Origin: CAYJLA01 sp964371305
Lineage (GTDB): Bacteria; Bacillota_I; Bacilli_A; RFN20; CAG-826
Assembly (NCBI GenBank): GCA_964371305.1
Contig: CAYJLA010000028.1
Location: 1-10,550 of the forward strand
Length of the DNA: 10,550 nucleotides
Direction: 5' to 3'
The notes beneath the pieces are model-generated. The model worked only from the letters and a program-made list of their open reading frames with translations. It was not told the DNA's origin and made no database searches. Positions 1 through 7,346 of the stretch are shown here, one piece after another. Positions within the stretch are counted from its first letter, which is position 1. Every line of letters begins with the position of its first letter. The translations under genes and the position numbers were made by a program.

Positions 1-1
1 T

Positions 2-1222
2 GAACTTAAAAAAGTAACATTAAACGCTATGGTTCCACTATGGAAACAAAACAAGAAAGATGTTACTGATGAACAAATAAATTCATTTTATAAAGAAAAG
101 TTTCACGACTATGAAAATCCATGTACAAGTTTATTTTTAAATGTTGATGGAATGATTTCTTATAGCGCTATGTTATTTATACCATCTCATCCACCACACA
201 ACCTTTATAGTGAAAACTATGAAAAAGGTCTCGAGTTATATGCAAAAGGCATATTTATTAAAGATAAGTGTAAAGAATTAATACCAGACTACTTAAAGTT
301 CGTTAAAGGTTTAGTAGATTCAAATGATTTTAATCTAAACATATCAAGAGAAATATTACAAAACTCGCCTGTTCTTAAAAAAATGGAAGACAACATAGAA
401 AATAAAGTGGTCAGTAAATTAAAAGAAATGCTTAAAGAAGATAAGGAAAAATATCTTAAATTCTTTGAACACTATGGAGATCATATTAAGTATGGAATTT
501 ATACTTCATTTGGAAGTAAAAAAGAATTGCTTGAAGACACACTTGTATTTAATACACTTAATGAAGAAAAACCTATTTCACTTAAAGAGTACAAAGACAG
601 CCTTAAAGAAGGACAAAAATATATTTACTACGTATCAGGCAAATCTTTAGAAGCATTAAAAATGTTGCCTCAAATAGAAAAATATAAAAAAGAAGGTATT
701 AACGTTTTATTATTTGTAAATCAAGTTGATGAATTTGCAATTATGATGATGAGAGATTATCAAAAAGTTGAATTTAAAAACATAACAAATGAAAACGCTG
801 ATGATGTATCAACTGAAGAAAAAGAAAAAATAGAAAAACTATCTGTAGATAATAAACGCATTCTTGACAACATTAAGGAAGAATTAAAAGGACAAGTTGA
901 TGATGTTGTTTTCTCATCTAAATTAGTTGATTCGCCAGTATGTATTTCTACTAAAGAAGGTTTGTCTTTATCAATGGAAGAAACTTTATCTAATGATCCT
1001 AACAATAAACAAAACGCACCTAAAGCTACTAAAGTTTTAGAAATCAATCCAGATCATGAATTATTTAAAGCGTTGGAAACAATTAAAGACAACGATGAGG
1101 AAATTAAAATGTACGGTTCCTTATTATATGATGAGGCACTCATGCTTGAAGGAATTGAAATTAAAGATAAAAAAGAATTCGTTAGAAAACTTAATCAGTT
1201 AATGTTGAAAACAATTAAGTAG
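2..1222 (+). CDS. htpG: Molecular chaperone HtpG (Hsp90), 5'-truncated by window edge
   Basis: ATP-dependent cytosolic chaperone of the Hsp90 family, acting on late folding intermediates and stress-damaged proteins. The frame is open from base 2, so the ATG at 29 is an internal methionine and not the start. About 406 residues are visible. Bacterial HtpG is usually about 620-640 residues, so the N-terminal GHKL ATPase domain lies outside the window. What remains is the middle domain and the C-terminal dimerisation domain. Counting from the Met at base 29, the segment FVKGLVDSNDFNLNISREIL (residues 91-110) matches the middle-domain block that carries the conserved catalytic arginine in SRE (R107). 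IYYVSGKS, the NPDH motif near the C-terminus and the final RKLNQLML also match HtpG. The gene ends on TAG and is followed 17 nt later by a terminator. It converges on the dNTPase gene. Family assignment is secure; the start cannot be seen. Confidence 0.97.
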   Translation, partial: ELKKVTLNAMVPLWKQNKKDVTDEQINSFYKEKFHDYENPCTSLFLNVDGMISYSAMLFIPSHPPHNLYSENYEKGLELYAKGIFIKDKCKELIPDYLKFVKGLVDSNDFNLNISREILQNSPVLKKMEDNIENKVVSKLKEMLKEDKEKYLKFFEHYGDHIKYGIYTSFGSKKELLEDTLVFNTLNEEKPISLKEYKDSLKEGQKYIYYVSGKSLEALKMLPQIEKYKKEGINVLLFVNQVDEFAIMMMRDYQKVEFKNITNENADDVSTEEKEKIEKLSVDNKRILDNIKEELKGQVDDVVFSSKLVDSPVCISTKEGLSLSMEETLSNDPNNKQNAPKATKVLEINPDHELFKALETIKDNDEEIKMYGSLLYDEALMLEGIEIKDKKEFVRKLNQLMLKTIK

Positions 1223-1239
1223 ATGTAAAAGTTTTTTAT

Positions 1240-1263
1240 AAAGAGGGCTAGTCCCTCTTTTTT
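1240..1263 (+). terminator. Intrinsic terminator of htpG
   Basis: An 8-bp perfect stem, AAAGAGGG (1240-1247) with CCCTCTTT (1253-1260), encloses a 5-nt loop. A run of six T residues spans 1258-1263. It starts 17 nt after the htpG stop codon, so it is well placed to end the htpG transcript. Confidence 0.88.
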
Positions 1264-1284
1264 AATAATAATGTTTTACCTATA

Positions 1285-1319
1285 TTACTGCCTCAAAATA
1301 ATGATTTTTGATGCAGTAA
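1285..1319. other. Imperfect 35-nt stem-loop between convergent genes
   Basis: TTACTGC (1285-1291) pairs with GCAGTAA (1313-1319). After a single C/T mismatch, TCAAAA (1293-1298) pairs with TTTTGA (1306-1311), leaving a 7-nt loop. This gives 13 pairs in a 14-step stem. There is no T-run on either side, so it is not a classic terminator. It sits 34 nt past the stop of the minus-strand dNTPase gene and could be a 3'-end stabilising hairpin or a weak terminator for that gene. The role is inferred from position only. Confidence 0.5.
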
Positions 1320-1353
1320 ATGCATTATTATGTGTTTTATTAGAATAGTTTAT

Positions 1354-3072
1354 TTACTTAATACCTTTAAGAATTTGATATAAATTCTGCGCATGTGTGT
1401 CAGTCATTCCAGATATTTCGTCTATCACTAGTCTAATCTTTAGATATGTAATCAAATTACCATTGTTCTTAAACTTCACATTTTTTCTAAACAACTCTTT
1501 TTCTGAATGATAAACGTTTATAAAGTCTTTCGAAATCAAACTGATGATTTTTTTGCTAGTCTTACATTGGGTAGTTAAGTTGTCATCACTTTCTAATACC
1601 GCATTAGAATAATTTTCAAGCAAAAATGTTAATATTTGCTTTCCTTTTAATTCCTTAAGAGATATTTCTTTATTTACATAAATTTTTTTCATTATACTTT
1701 TCAATTCATTAAATTGACCATGTGAATCTAACAACTCTTTATTAAAACTATCACCATCTTTTTCTTTTTCTTCTTCTTTTACCCTTCTAGAAAACTCTCT
1801 GGCAACATACTTTACTAAATCAACTTTAAATATTGCGAACTTTGCTTGAATTGTTTTTTCTTTTTCTTCATTAGTTTTTCCTTCATAAGAACCTTTAGCA
1901 TCTAAAACTTTGAGTACATCGTCACATGAAATGATTCCTTTATGGATCGCATCTTCTAAATCTGATGTCACATAACTGATATCGTCAGCCGCTTCAAGAA
2001 GAGAAGCGAAGCAAAATCTTTTTCCGGTTTTGTATAAATCAAAAAAACTTAAAAACTCTATTTCATCTTCTTCGGAGATGAAATATCCAATTTTATTATT
2101 TTCTTCACTTAAATCATTGACACTAAAAGGGGTTTTGATATTACTTGCTAAAATTATCATTGGCAAAGATAAACCGTAGTTATTGCCAAAATTTTGTAGT
2201 TTTAGAGCGATCCTTATACCTTGAGCATTTCCATCAAAGTGAACAATATCCTCAAACATTTTTACATCAATCGAATGCTTGGATTCTTTCAAAGTCCCGA
2301 TGTTTTTGTAATTTTTAAAAAAATCGTTAATTATGCATTCTCCATAGTGACCAAAAGAGGGATTACCTATATCATGCAATAATGCGCTAGACTTAATTAT
2401 TGCTTTAATAGTATCTCTATTAGTAAACATTTTATCTTCTTTTTTATCATTGTTATCGTTGAATAATATTGAAATGACTTTTTCTGGAATATAATCTATA
2501 ATGCGTTCTGCAATGCCACTTACTTCTATACTGTGAGTTAATCTAGTCCTTACAAAATCTCCTAGTTCAAGAGAATAAACTTGTGCCTTCGTTTGCAATC
2601 TTCTAAATGCACTACAATTCAAAATACCATTATAGTTATTCATTATCGGGGAATTATAATACTTTTGGCCACGTTTACCACCAGTTTTATTATGAGTATT
2701 GGAGTCTGCAAAAATCTTTTTAAGTGTTGGTTTAGTTTTTGAAAAAAATGATTGTTTTAAACCTACAAATTTTTGTACGTTCTTCTTGTTTAGATATGTA
2801 AACAGTTCATCATAAAACTTTCTTACATTCATTTTATCAACGCTTATGTGGTCAACAATTGCATTCAGTACTTTTTCATATTTTTTATACAGCCGTTCTG
2901 AGATATAGAAATAATCAGTGTTAAATTCTCTAGTCAATGTCATTAAGGCGTAATAAGTTTCTACTTTTAATAACTCTTCTTTAGGTGGTAATGAATCATT
3001 AATTACAAAATATTTGTATAAATTATGCAAGTTGTCAAGATTAATGTTCGCAGCATATTTAAAATTCATCAT
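1354..3072 (-). CDS. dgt: HD-domain deoxynucleoside triphosphate triphosphohydrolase (dGTPase family)
   Basis: Predicted cytosolic dNTPase that hydrolyses dNTPs to deoxynucleosides and triphosphate, affecting dNTP pools. The metal-site pattern of the HD superfamily is visible: H180 in RTRLTHSIEV, H233-D234 in LLHDIGNPSFGH, and the later aspartate in EAADDISY (D363/D364). Other family blocks are RRLQTKAQVY (157-166) and GNAQGIRIALKL (281-292), which look closer to the E. coli Dgt type than to the shorter Thermus type. At 572 residues it is longer than E. coli Dgt (about 505). About 120 residues at the N-terminus precede the region that aligns with Dgt and have no recognised domain. The C-terminal third contains a highly charged Lys/Glu/Asp stretch. 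Two ATGs are adjacent at the start. No Shine-Dalgarno is visible, but a TATAAT lies 8 nt upstream, suggesting a leaderless message. The substrate preference cannot be read from sequence. Confidence 0.9.
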   Translation of the reverse strand: MMNFKYAANINLDNLHNLYKYFVINDSLPPKEELLKVETYYALMTLTREFNTDYFYISERLYKKYEKVLNAIVDHISVDKMNVRKFYDELFTYLNKKNVQKFVGLKQSFFSKTKPTLKKIFADSNTHNKTGGKRGQKYYNSPIMNNYNGILNCSAFRRLQTKAQVYSLELGDFVRTRLTHSIEVSGIAERIIDYIPEKVISILFNDNNDKKEDKMFTNRDTIKAIIKSSALLHDIGNPSFGHYGECIINDFFKNYKNIGTLKESKHSIDVKMFEDIVHFDGNAQGIRIALKLQNFGNNYGLSLPMIILASNIKTPFSVNDLSEENNKIGYFISEEDEIEFLSFFDLYKTGKRFCFASLLEAADDISYVTSDLEDAIHKGIISCDDVLKVLDAKGSYEGKTNEEKEKTIQAKFAIFKVDLVKYVAREFSRRVKEEEKEKDGDSFNKELLDSHGQFNELKSIMKKIYVNKEISLKELKGKQILTFLLENYSNAVLESDDNLTTQCKTSKKIISLISKDFINVYHSEKELFRKNVKFKNNGNLITYLKIRLVIDEISGMTDTHAQNLYQILKGIK

Positions 3073-3080
3073 ATATAAAT

Positions 3081-3086
3081 ATTATA
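3081..3086 (-). promoter_or_regulatory. Candidate -10 element of dgt, leaderless arrangement
   Basis: On the minus strand a perfect TATAAT lies 8 nt before the first ATG of the dNTPase gene, which would put transcription initiation at or within about 2 nt of the start codon. No convincing -35 box is seen; the best at normal spacing matches TTGACA at only three of six positions. The region is very AT-rich, so a chance match is possible. Confidence 0.4.
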
Positions 3087-3130
3087 TATAAAAAGTGTCA
3101 TTCATAAAGACAAAAATAAAAATTCTTTAA

Positions 3131-3168
3131 TAAAAATAAAAAAGGGTATCATATAAGCTAATGATACC
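3131..3168 (-). terminator. Intrinsic terminator of the copper ATPase gene
   Basis: Read on the minus strand, GGTATCAT (3168-3161) pairs with ATGATACC (3152-3145), giving an 8-bp perfect stem with an 8-nt loop. It is followed at once by a T-rich tract, CTTTTTTATTTTTA (3144-3131). It lies about 53 nt after the copper ATPase stop codon and upstream of the dNTPase start, so it should separate the two transcripts. Confidence 0.85.
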
Positions 3169-3221
3169 ACTAAAGATATATGTATTATATTAATTCCATG
3201 TTTGTATGTCAATAAAAATAA

Positions 3222-5447
3222 TCAAACTTTTTTATTATAATTAATTAGACCTAATTTAAGTGCATTGAATACAACGAACAAACTACTAACACTCATTGCA
3301 ATTGCTCCATACATTGGATCAAGTTTAATTCCAAATGGTATGAAAAAAACACCAGCCGCTATAGGAATACAAAGTGCATTATAGAAAAATGCCCAGAATA
3401 AATTTTGTTTTATATTATTAATAACTGACTTACTTAATTTAATCATGTTAACTACACTCATTAAATCGTTGTTCATTAAAATAATATCTGCACTATCAAT
3501 TGCAATATCACTACCATTACCAATAGCTACACCTACATCACTTCTTACTAAGGCAGGTGAATCATTTATGCCATCGCCAACCATCATGACTTTTCTTCCT
3601 TGTTCTTGATACCTTCTTACAAGAAATTCTTTATCACTAGGTAAGACATCTGCAACTACATTTTTTATTCCAACACTATTAGCTATACCCATTGCAGTTA
3701 CATGATTATCACCAGTTAACATTATTACATCTTTACCTAGCTTAATAAGTTCTTCTATAGCTTCTTTACTTGATGATTTAACGCTATCTGCAACAGCAAC
3801 AATACCAATAACTTTTTGTTCATTAGCAAATATCATTGGCGTTTTACCTTCATTTGATAATGAATCAATTTTATCTTTAATCTCATCTATATTAATGTTG
3901 TTTTCTAACATATATTTGGAGTTACCTCCATAGTAAGAAATATTATTTATCTTTGCAAAAACCCCTTTTCCTGGATGATTTTGAAATTTTTCAACATCTA
4001 GTAACGCTGCGCTATTAACTTTAGAATATTCTATTATAGCCTTAGATAAAGGGTGTTCGCTTTTGTGCTCTATAGAATATACAATGGATAAAAAATTGTT
4101 ACAATTAATAGGTATTATATCAGTCACTATTGGTTTGCCATTTGTTATTGTTCCGGTCTTATCTAGAACGATTGTATCAACATGATGAGTTATTTCTAAG
4201 ACTTCCCCAGACTTAATAAGTAAACCATGTTCAGCCCCTTTTCCAGTACCCATCATAATTGCAAGTGGCGTTGCAAGACCAAGCGCACATGGGCATGAAA
4301 TTATAAGTACTGTTATTGACATTGATAAGGCGTTATTTGCATCTACAAATATCCAAACAATTGCAGTAATAAGCGCAATCAAAATTACTATAGGTACAAA
4401 TATACCAGATATCTTGTCTGCTAGTTTTGATATAGGTGCTTTAGAAGAACTTGCTTCTTCCACTAATTTTATTATTTGAGCAAACGTTGAATCTTCTCCA
4501 ACTTTACTAGTGCGTATTTTTATAAAACAACCTATATTAATTGTAGCCCCTATTACACTATCATCTTTTTGTTTATAGACTGGTAAACTTTCACCTGTAA
4601 TTGCAGCTTGATCAATAGTAGTTTCACCTTCAGTTACAACTCCATCAACTGGAACTTGTGCACCTGGTTTAACAAGTAAAATATCACCTACTTTTACTTG
4701 TTCTATAGGTATAGTTACTTCTTTACCATCTATTTCAATAAGTGCTGTCTTTGGAGACATATCAATTAAGTTTTTTAAGGCTTTGGTTGTTTTGTTTTTA
4801 GACTTATTTTCTATATATTTTCCAAGTGTAATAAGTACTAATATTGTTCCTGCTGATTCAAAATATAAATCGTGATTAAAATGTTTTACCACTTCTAAGT
4901 CGTTAATATAATATCCATACTGGATCATAAATATACCATATATGCCATATATAATTGCGGCAGTTGATCCAATTGCAATTAAACTATCCATATTAGGTTT
5001 TAATCTATAAAGTGACTTATACCCTTTAATGAAGTAATTAAAGTTTATAAATATGATTGGTATCGTTAATAAAAACTGTGTAAATGATAAAGAAACGTCA
5101 TTTATAAATATAGGCATAGGTGCACCAAACATATGACCCATCGAAACATACATTAATGGAATCAAAAATATAATTGATATAATAAGTTTCTTTAGTTGAT
5201 TATCATTTGATTCAATACCACTATTATTATCTTTAAGTTCAGGTGCAGTTGCTTCAAATCCAAGCTTATTTATTTCACTTGTTATTGTTTTTATCGTAAT
5301 TACATCTTCTTCATAATTTACCGTAGCACTATTAGTTAACAAATTAACGCTGATGGAATTAACTCCATTTAGCTTCGATACTGTTTTTTCTATATTTGAT
5401 GAACATGATGCACATGTCATTCCTTTTATGTTGAGTTTACTTTTCAC
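3222..5447 (-). CDS. copA: Cu(I)-type P1B-ATPase exporter with one N-terminal heavy-metal-binding domain
   Basis: Integral membrane pump that exports cytosolic copper at the expense of ATP. One heavy-metal-associated domain is at the N-terminus, with GMTCASC (C12, C15). The transmembrane metal site CPC is at 385-387. The actuator TGE is at 284-286, the phosphorylated aspartate D429 is in DKTGT, the nucleotide-domain SEHP is at 463-466, and the hinge motifs TGDN (578-581) and GDGINDSP (624-631) are present. YN (689-690) and the MSVSS segment (718-722) near the C-terminus fit the Cu(I) subgroup. At 741 residues it is of ordinary length for a single-HMA CopA. The start is GTG: an in-frame stop lies not far upstream, and the next Met is inside the metal-binding domain. 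No Shine-Dalgarno is present. It ends on TGA and has its own terminator. No copper chaperone or copper-responsive repressor gene is adjacent in the window. Silver as a second substrate is possible. Confidence 0.95.
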   Translation of the reverse strand: MKSKLNIKGMTCASCSSNIEKTVSKLNGVNSISVNLLTNSATVNYEEDVITIKTITSEINKLGFEATAPELKDNNSGIESNDNQLKKLIISIIFLIPLMYVSMGHMFGAPMPIFINDVSLSFTQFLLTIPIIFINFNYFIKGYKSLYRLKPNMDSLIAIGSTAAIIYGIYGIFMIQYGYYINDLEVVKHFNHDLYFESAGTILVLITLGKYIENKSKNKTTKALKNLIDMSPKTALIEIDGKEVTIPIEQVKVGDILLVKPGAQVPVDGVVTEGETTIDQAAITGESLPVYKQKDDSVIGATINIGCFIKIRTSKVGEDSTFAQIIKLVEEASSSKAPISKLADKISGIFVPIVILIALITAIVWIFVDANNALSMSITVLIISCPCALGLATPLAIMMGTGKGAEHGLLIKSGEVLEITHHVDTIVLDKTGTITNGKPIVTDIIPINCNNFLSIVYSIEHKSEHPLSKAIIEYSKVNSAALLDVEKFQNHPGKGVFAKINNISYYGGNSKYMLENNINIDEIKDKIDSLSNEGKTPMIFANEQKVIGIVAVADSVKSSSKEAIEELIKLGKDVIMLTGDNHVTAMGIANSVGIKNVVADVLPSDKEFLVRRYQEQGRKVMMVGDGINDSPALVRSDVGVAIGNGSDIAIDSADIILMNNDLMSVVNMIKLSKSVINNIKQNLFWAFFYNALCIPIAAGVFFIPFGIKLDPMYGAIAMSVSSLFVVFNALKLGLINYNKKV

Positions 5448-5453
5448 ATAAAT

Positions 5454-5481
5454 ATAATAGCATACGAAAAATTATTATGAA
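5454..5481 (-). promoter_or_regulatory. Candidate promoter of copA giving a leaderless mRNA
   Basis: On the minus strand TTCATA (5481-5476, four of six matches to TTGACA) is separated by 16 nt from TATTAT (5459-5454, five of six matches to TATAAT). The TG of an extended -10 stands one base before the -10. The GTG start codon follows exactly 6 nt after the -10, which puts the predicted first base of the transcript at or next to the start codon. This agrees with the absence of a ribosome binding site. Confidence 0.5.
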
Positions 5482-5489
5482 TTAATAAT
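5467..5489 (-). other. AT-only inverted repeat overlapping the copA promoter
   Basis: ATTATTA (5471-5477) and TAATAAT (5483-5489) form a perfect 7-bp inverted repeat with a 5-nt centre. On the minus strand it is followed by a short T-run ending at 5467. It lies about 48 nt after the lipoprotein stop, so it could be a weak terminator. It also covers the -35 box and most of the spacer of the candidate copA promoter, so it could instead be an operator. It does not resemble the CopY operator core TACAnnTGTA. A chance match is possible given the base composition. Confidence 0.3.
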
Positions 5490-5536
5490 GCTTAATTTAT
5501 AAATATTGAATAGATCTAACTATTACTAACAATTTA

Positions 5537-6385
5537 TTAAAAAGATAATTCATCGCTCTCAGTTAGCGAAAAAACCCTTAATGGAACTATGAAAGTGTCT
5601 CCATTTATCAATATTTCAAAATCAACATCTACACCTACATAACTCAATCCTGATACCGTTCTTTCTAAATGAAATCTTACGACAAAATCATTTGTTTGCT
5701 TAGTAAATTCATTAAACTGTAAATCATTATATGAAGTTTTTGTTCCATTATACTTCCAATCTTCAGGGATCGTAGCTACTTCTAAATTATCTAATTGGAT
5801 AATGTCTGAATCAGTAGATATTGAAACTACTTCCATATTAGTTGTCCCGAAGAAGAAGTCATAATAAACATCATTTATGTATGTATGATGATATAGTAAT
5901 GAATCTGCACCTAACTGTCCGGGTTCACGATGATTATTCAATTTAATAGAATCTCCATAACTACTGTTAAATTCGAATGAAATATCACATGTCATTTTAA
6001 ATGATAAATTATCATCTAACTCAAAGATAATTGCTTCAATATCCGCAGTACCTGCAAAAGCACTTATGCAAGTAATATTAAAACTGGTAATAACACCGCT
6101 AAATGAAAAAGAATTCAGTGATGAAGAATTACTTGTTACTATTTTTGTATTAAGTGTTTCTAAATTATATAATTGTTCGATCACAGCATCGGATACATTA
6201 AACTCGTAGTAAAAATCAAAAAATAAAAACGGAATGGTCTCACTAAGTCCAATTTTATAATCGTAATGGTTATTAGTTGCATCGTGCAATGCAACTTCAC
6301 CGCCGTTGCTGCTTGATGAATTACAACTGACTAATGTAGTTGACAGTATAGTTAATAAGATGATTTTTCTAAGTGTTGTTGACAT
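5537..6385 (-). CDS. Putative secreted lipoprotein of unknown function
   Basis: A 282-residue protein with a type II signal peptide: Arg/Lys at 6-7, a hydrophobic core at about 8-19 and a lipobox LVSC with the acylated cysteine at 21. A flexible Ser/Asn/Gly linker (22-29) follows. The mature part is probably anchored on the outer face of the cell membrane. It is rich in Ser, Asn, Asp, Phe and Tyr and has alternating hydrophobic stretches suggestive of beta structure. Two further cysteines (C106, C133) could form a disulfide. No known domain is recognised. A clear AAAGGAG (6402-6396) stands 10 nt before the ATG. The gene follows the ABC operon by 169 bp on the same strand, either as its last member or from its own promoter. 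A role as partner or substrate binder of that transporter is inference from position. Confidence 0.72.
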   Translation of the reverse strand: MSTTLRKIILLTILSTTLVSCNSSSSNGGEVALHDATNNHYDYKIGLSETIPFLFFDFYYEFNVSDAVIEQLYNLETLNTKIVTSNSSSLNSFSFSGVITSFNITCISAFAGTADIEAIIFELDDNLSFKMTCDISFEFNSSYGDSIKLNNHREPGQLGADSLLYHHTYINDVYYDFFFGTTNMEVVSISTDSDIIQLDNLEVATIPEDWKYNGTKTSYNDLQFNEFTKQTNDFVVRFHLERTVSGLSYVGVDVDFEILINGDTFIVPLRVFSLTESDELSF

Positions 6386-6431
6386 AATGGTTTTACTCCT
6401 TTTGATATATTACTTAGTCTTGAATTGAATG

Positions 6432-6445
6432 GCACATATCTGTGC
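6432..6445 (-). other. Small hairpin in the lipoprotein mRNA leader
   Basis: GCACA (6432-6436) pairs with TGTGC (6441-6445) around a 4-nt loop, and the stem can extend by two A/T pairs past a one-base bulge. If the promoter at 6466-6493 is used, it lies early in the leader, about 30 nt before the Shine-Dalgarno. It may be a stability element; no regulatory class is recognised. Confidence 0.3.
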
Positions 6446-6465
6446 ATATAGAATGTGTTCTCTTT

Positions 6466-6493
6466 ATAATAAATACTTTTTTACACTTTTGAA
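6466..6493 (-). promoter_or_regulatory. Candidate promoter of the lipoprotein gene
   Basis: On the minus strand TTCAAA (6493-6488) and TATTAT (6471-6466) are separated by 16 nt. Each is an imperfect match to the sigma-A boxes (four and five of six). Initiation about 7 nt after the -10 would give a leader of roughly 75 nt holding a strong Shine-Dalgarno. The element is moderate and the region AT-rich. Confidence 0.4.
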
Positions 6494-6512
6494 TTTTGCT
6501 TTTTAAACAGTG

Positions 6513-6533
6513 TGACAACATTTAAATTTGTCA
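6513..6533. promoter_or_regulatory. TGACAA-N9-TTGTCA inverted repeat, possible operator
   Basis: TGACAA (6513-6518) and TTGTCA (6528-6533) are perfect 6-bp arms around a 9-bp spacer containing the self-complementary ATTTAAAT. On the plus strand GGACAA follows at 6537-6542, so GACAA/TTGTC half-sites occur three times in 30 bp. The site lies 20 bp upstream of the candidate -35 box of the lipoprotein gene and 22 bp past the end of the ABC operon. This is compatible with a regulator site or a weak 3'-end hairpin. No known operator is recognised. Confidence 0.35.
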
Positions 6534-6554
6534 AAGGACAATGTATATATATTA

Positions 6555-7346
6555 TCAGACAATGATAATGATATTATCTTCATTTAATTCCCCTTTAACT
6601 TCAACATATTGATTGAAATAGTTAATAACATCAACGTAAATCTTTTTATAACCATCAAAGACGTTGCGATCAAAAAATTTATAAACAAAATATCCATTTT
6701 CGTCTTGAAATAAAAACTCTTTTTCAATAAACAATCCACTATACATATAATAGGATTGATCAATGTTTACAGTTATATATGAACCATTCGGTATCTTACC
6801 ACTATTTTGTACATCAATAATAACATCATACTCGTTATTTGAAGCATTATATTTTACTGAATAACTTTTGTGTTGTATTAGTATTCTATTGAATCTTACT
6901 TCTAAATTGATTTCTAGAACACCTTCGTTGATTAAGTAAGGGAGGAATGACACTTGTGAGGTGGTTTCATCAAGTTTGCCAACAACTAACTCTTCATCTC
7001 TTACTTCGTGTATTACCATATCATAAGGAACTACATAAGAATCAATAACTGTATCCTTAGTATATATTACTCCAGGTACAACACTAGAAGAAAATTTATT
7101 TATTGTATATTCAGGTATTGTTATCTTACCTTGTCTACTATATTTTAAAGCAATTTCTCCACCGCTTACTAACGATGTGTCTTTAGGATTTGTTTGTAAT
7201 AGAATTAATTCTTCAGAAGAAGTTATTGGATTAATCACCTCTCCGATTTTATTTGCTTCATACTTACTAGTTAATGATGGCAAAAACAGTAATACTGAAA
7301 AGCATAAAGTAGTAAAAATTAACAAACTCGAAATAACTTTTCTCAT
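6555..7346 (-). CDS. Second membrane-anchored adaptor (MFP/HlyD-like) protein of the ABC operon
   Basis: A 263-residue protein with an N-terminal membrane anchor or uncleaved signal (about 5-24) and an extracytoplasmic body. VPGVIYTKDTVIDSYVVPYD (90-109) looks like half of a lipoyl (barrel-sandwich) domain, with the same G-x-x-x-[ST]-K-D-x-V-I pattern as the first adaptor (9963-9124). From about 172 to the end, the order of features follows the membrane-proximal part of membrane fusion proteins: a YDVIIDV strand, a KIPNGSYITVNI turn, a FQDENGYFVYKFF hairpin, then YVEVKGELNEDNIIIIV. There is no coiled-coil hairpin. The start overlaps the permease stop by 1 nt (TAATG), and GGAGG (7358-7354) lies 7 nt upstream, which strongly supports this start. 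The gene ends on TGA followed directly by an in-frame TAA. It likely contributes to the extracytoplasmic collar of the transporter. The family call rests on motif pattern only and sequence identity is low. Confidence 0.68.
   Translation of the reverse strand: MRKVISSLLIFTTLCFSVLLFLPSLTSKYEANKIGEVINPITSSEELILLQTNPKDTSLVSGGEIALKYSRQGKITIPEYTINKFSSSVVPGVIYTKDTVIDSYVVPYDMVIHEVRDEELVVGKLDETTSQVSFLPYLINEGVLEINLEVRFNRILIQHKSYSVKYNASNNEYDVIIDVQNSGKIPNGSYITVNIDQSYYMYSGLFIEKEFLFQDENGYFVYKFFDRNVFDGYKKIYVDVINYFNQYVEVKGELNEDNIIIIV

Noticed and set aside
465..650. A 61-codon plus-strand open frame inside htpG
   Set aside because: It lies in another frame of the clear HtpG coding region, and its product is a biased Leu/Lys/Ile string with no ribosome binding site.
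760..1047. A 95-codon minus-strand open frame opposite htpG
   Set aside because: It is antisense to conserved HtpG sequence, and its Ser-rich product reflects the complement of Glu/Lys-rich coding.
3222..3224. Possible reading of TGA as tryptophan (Mycoplasma code)
   Set aside because: TGA falls exactly at the expected C-terminal end of the copper ATPase and of adaptor 2 (where TAA follows directly), and tryptophans inside the ATPase use TGG.
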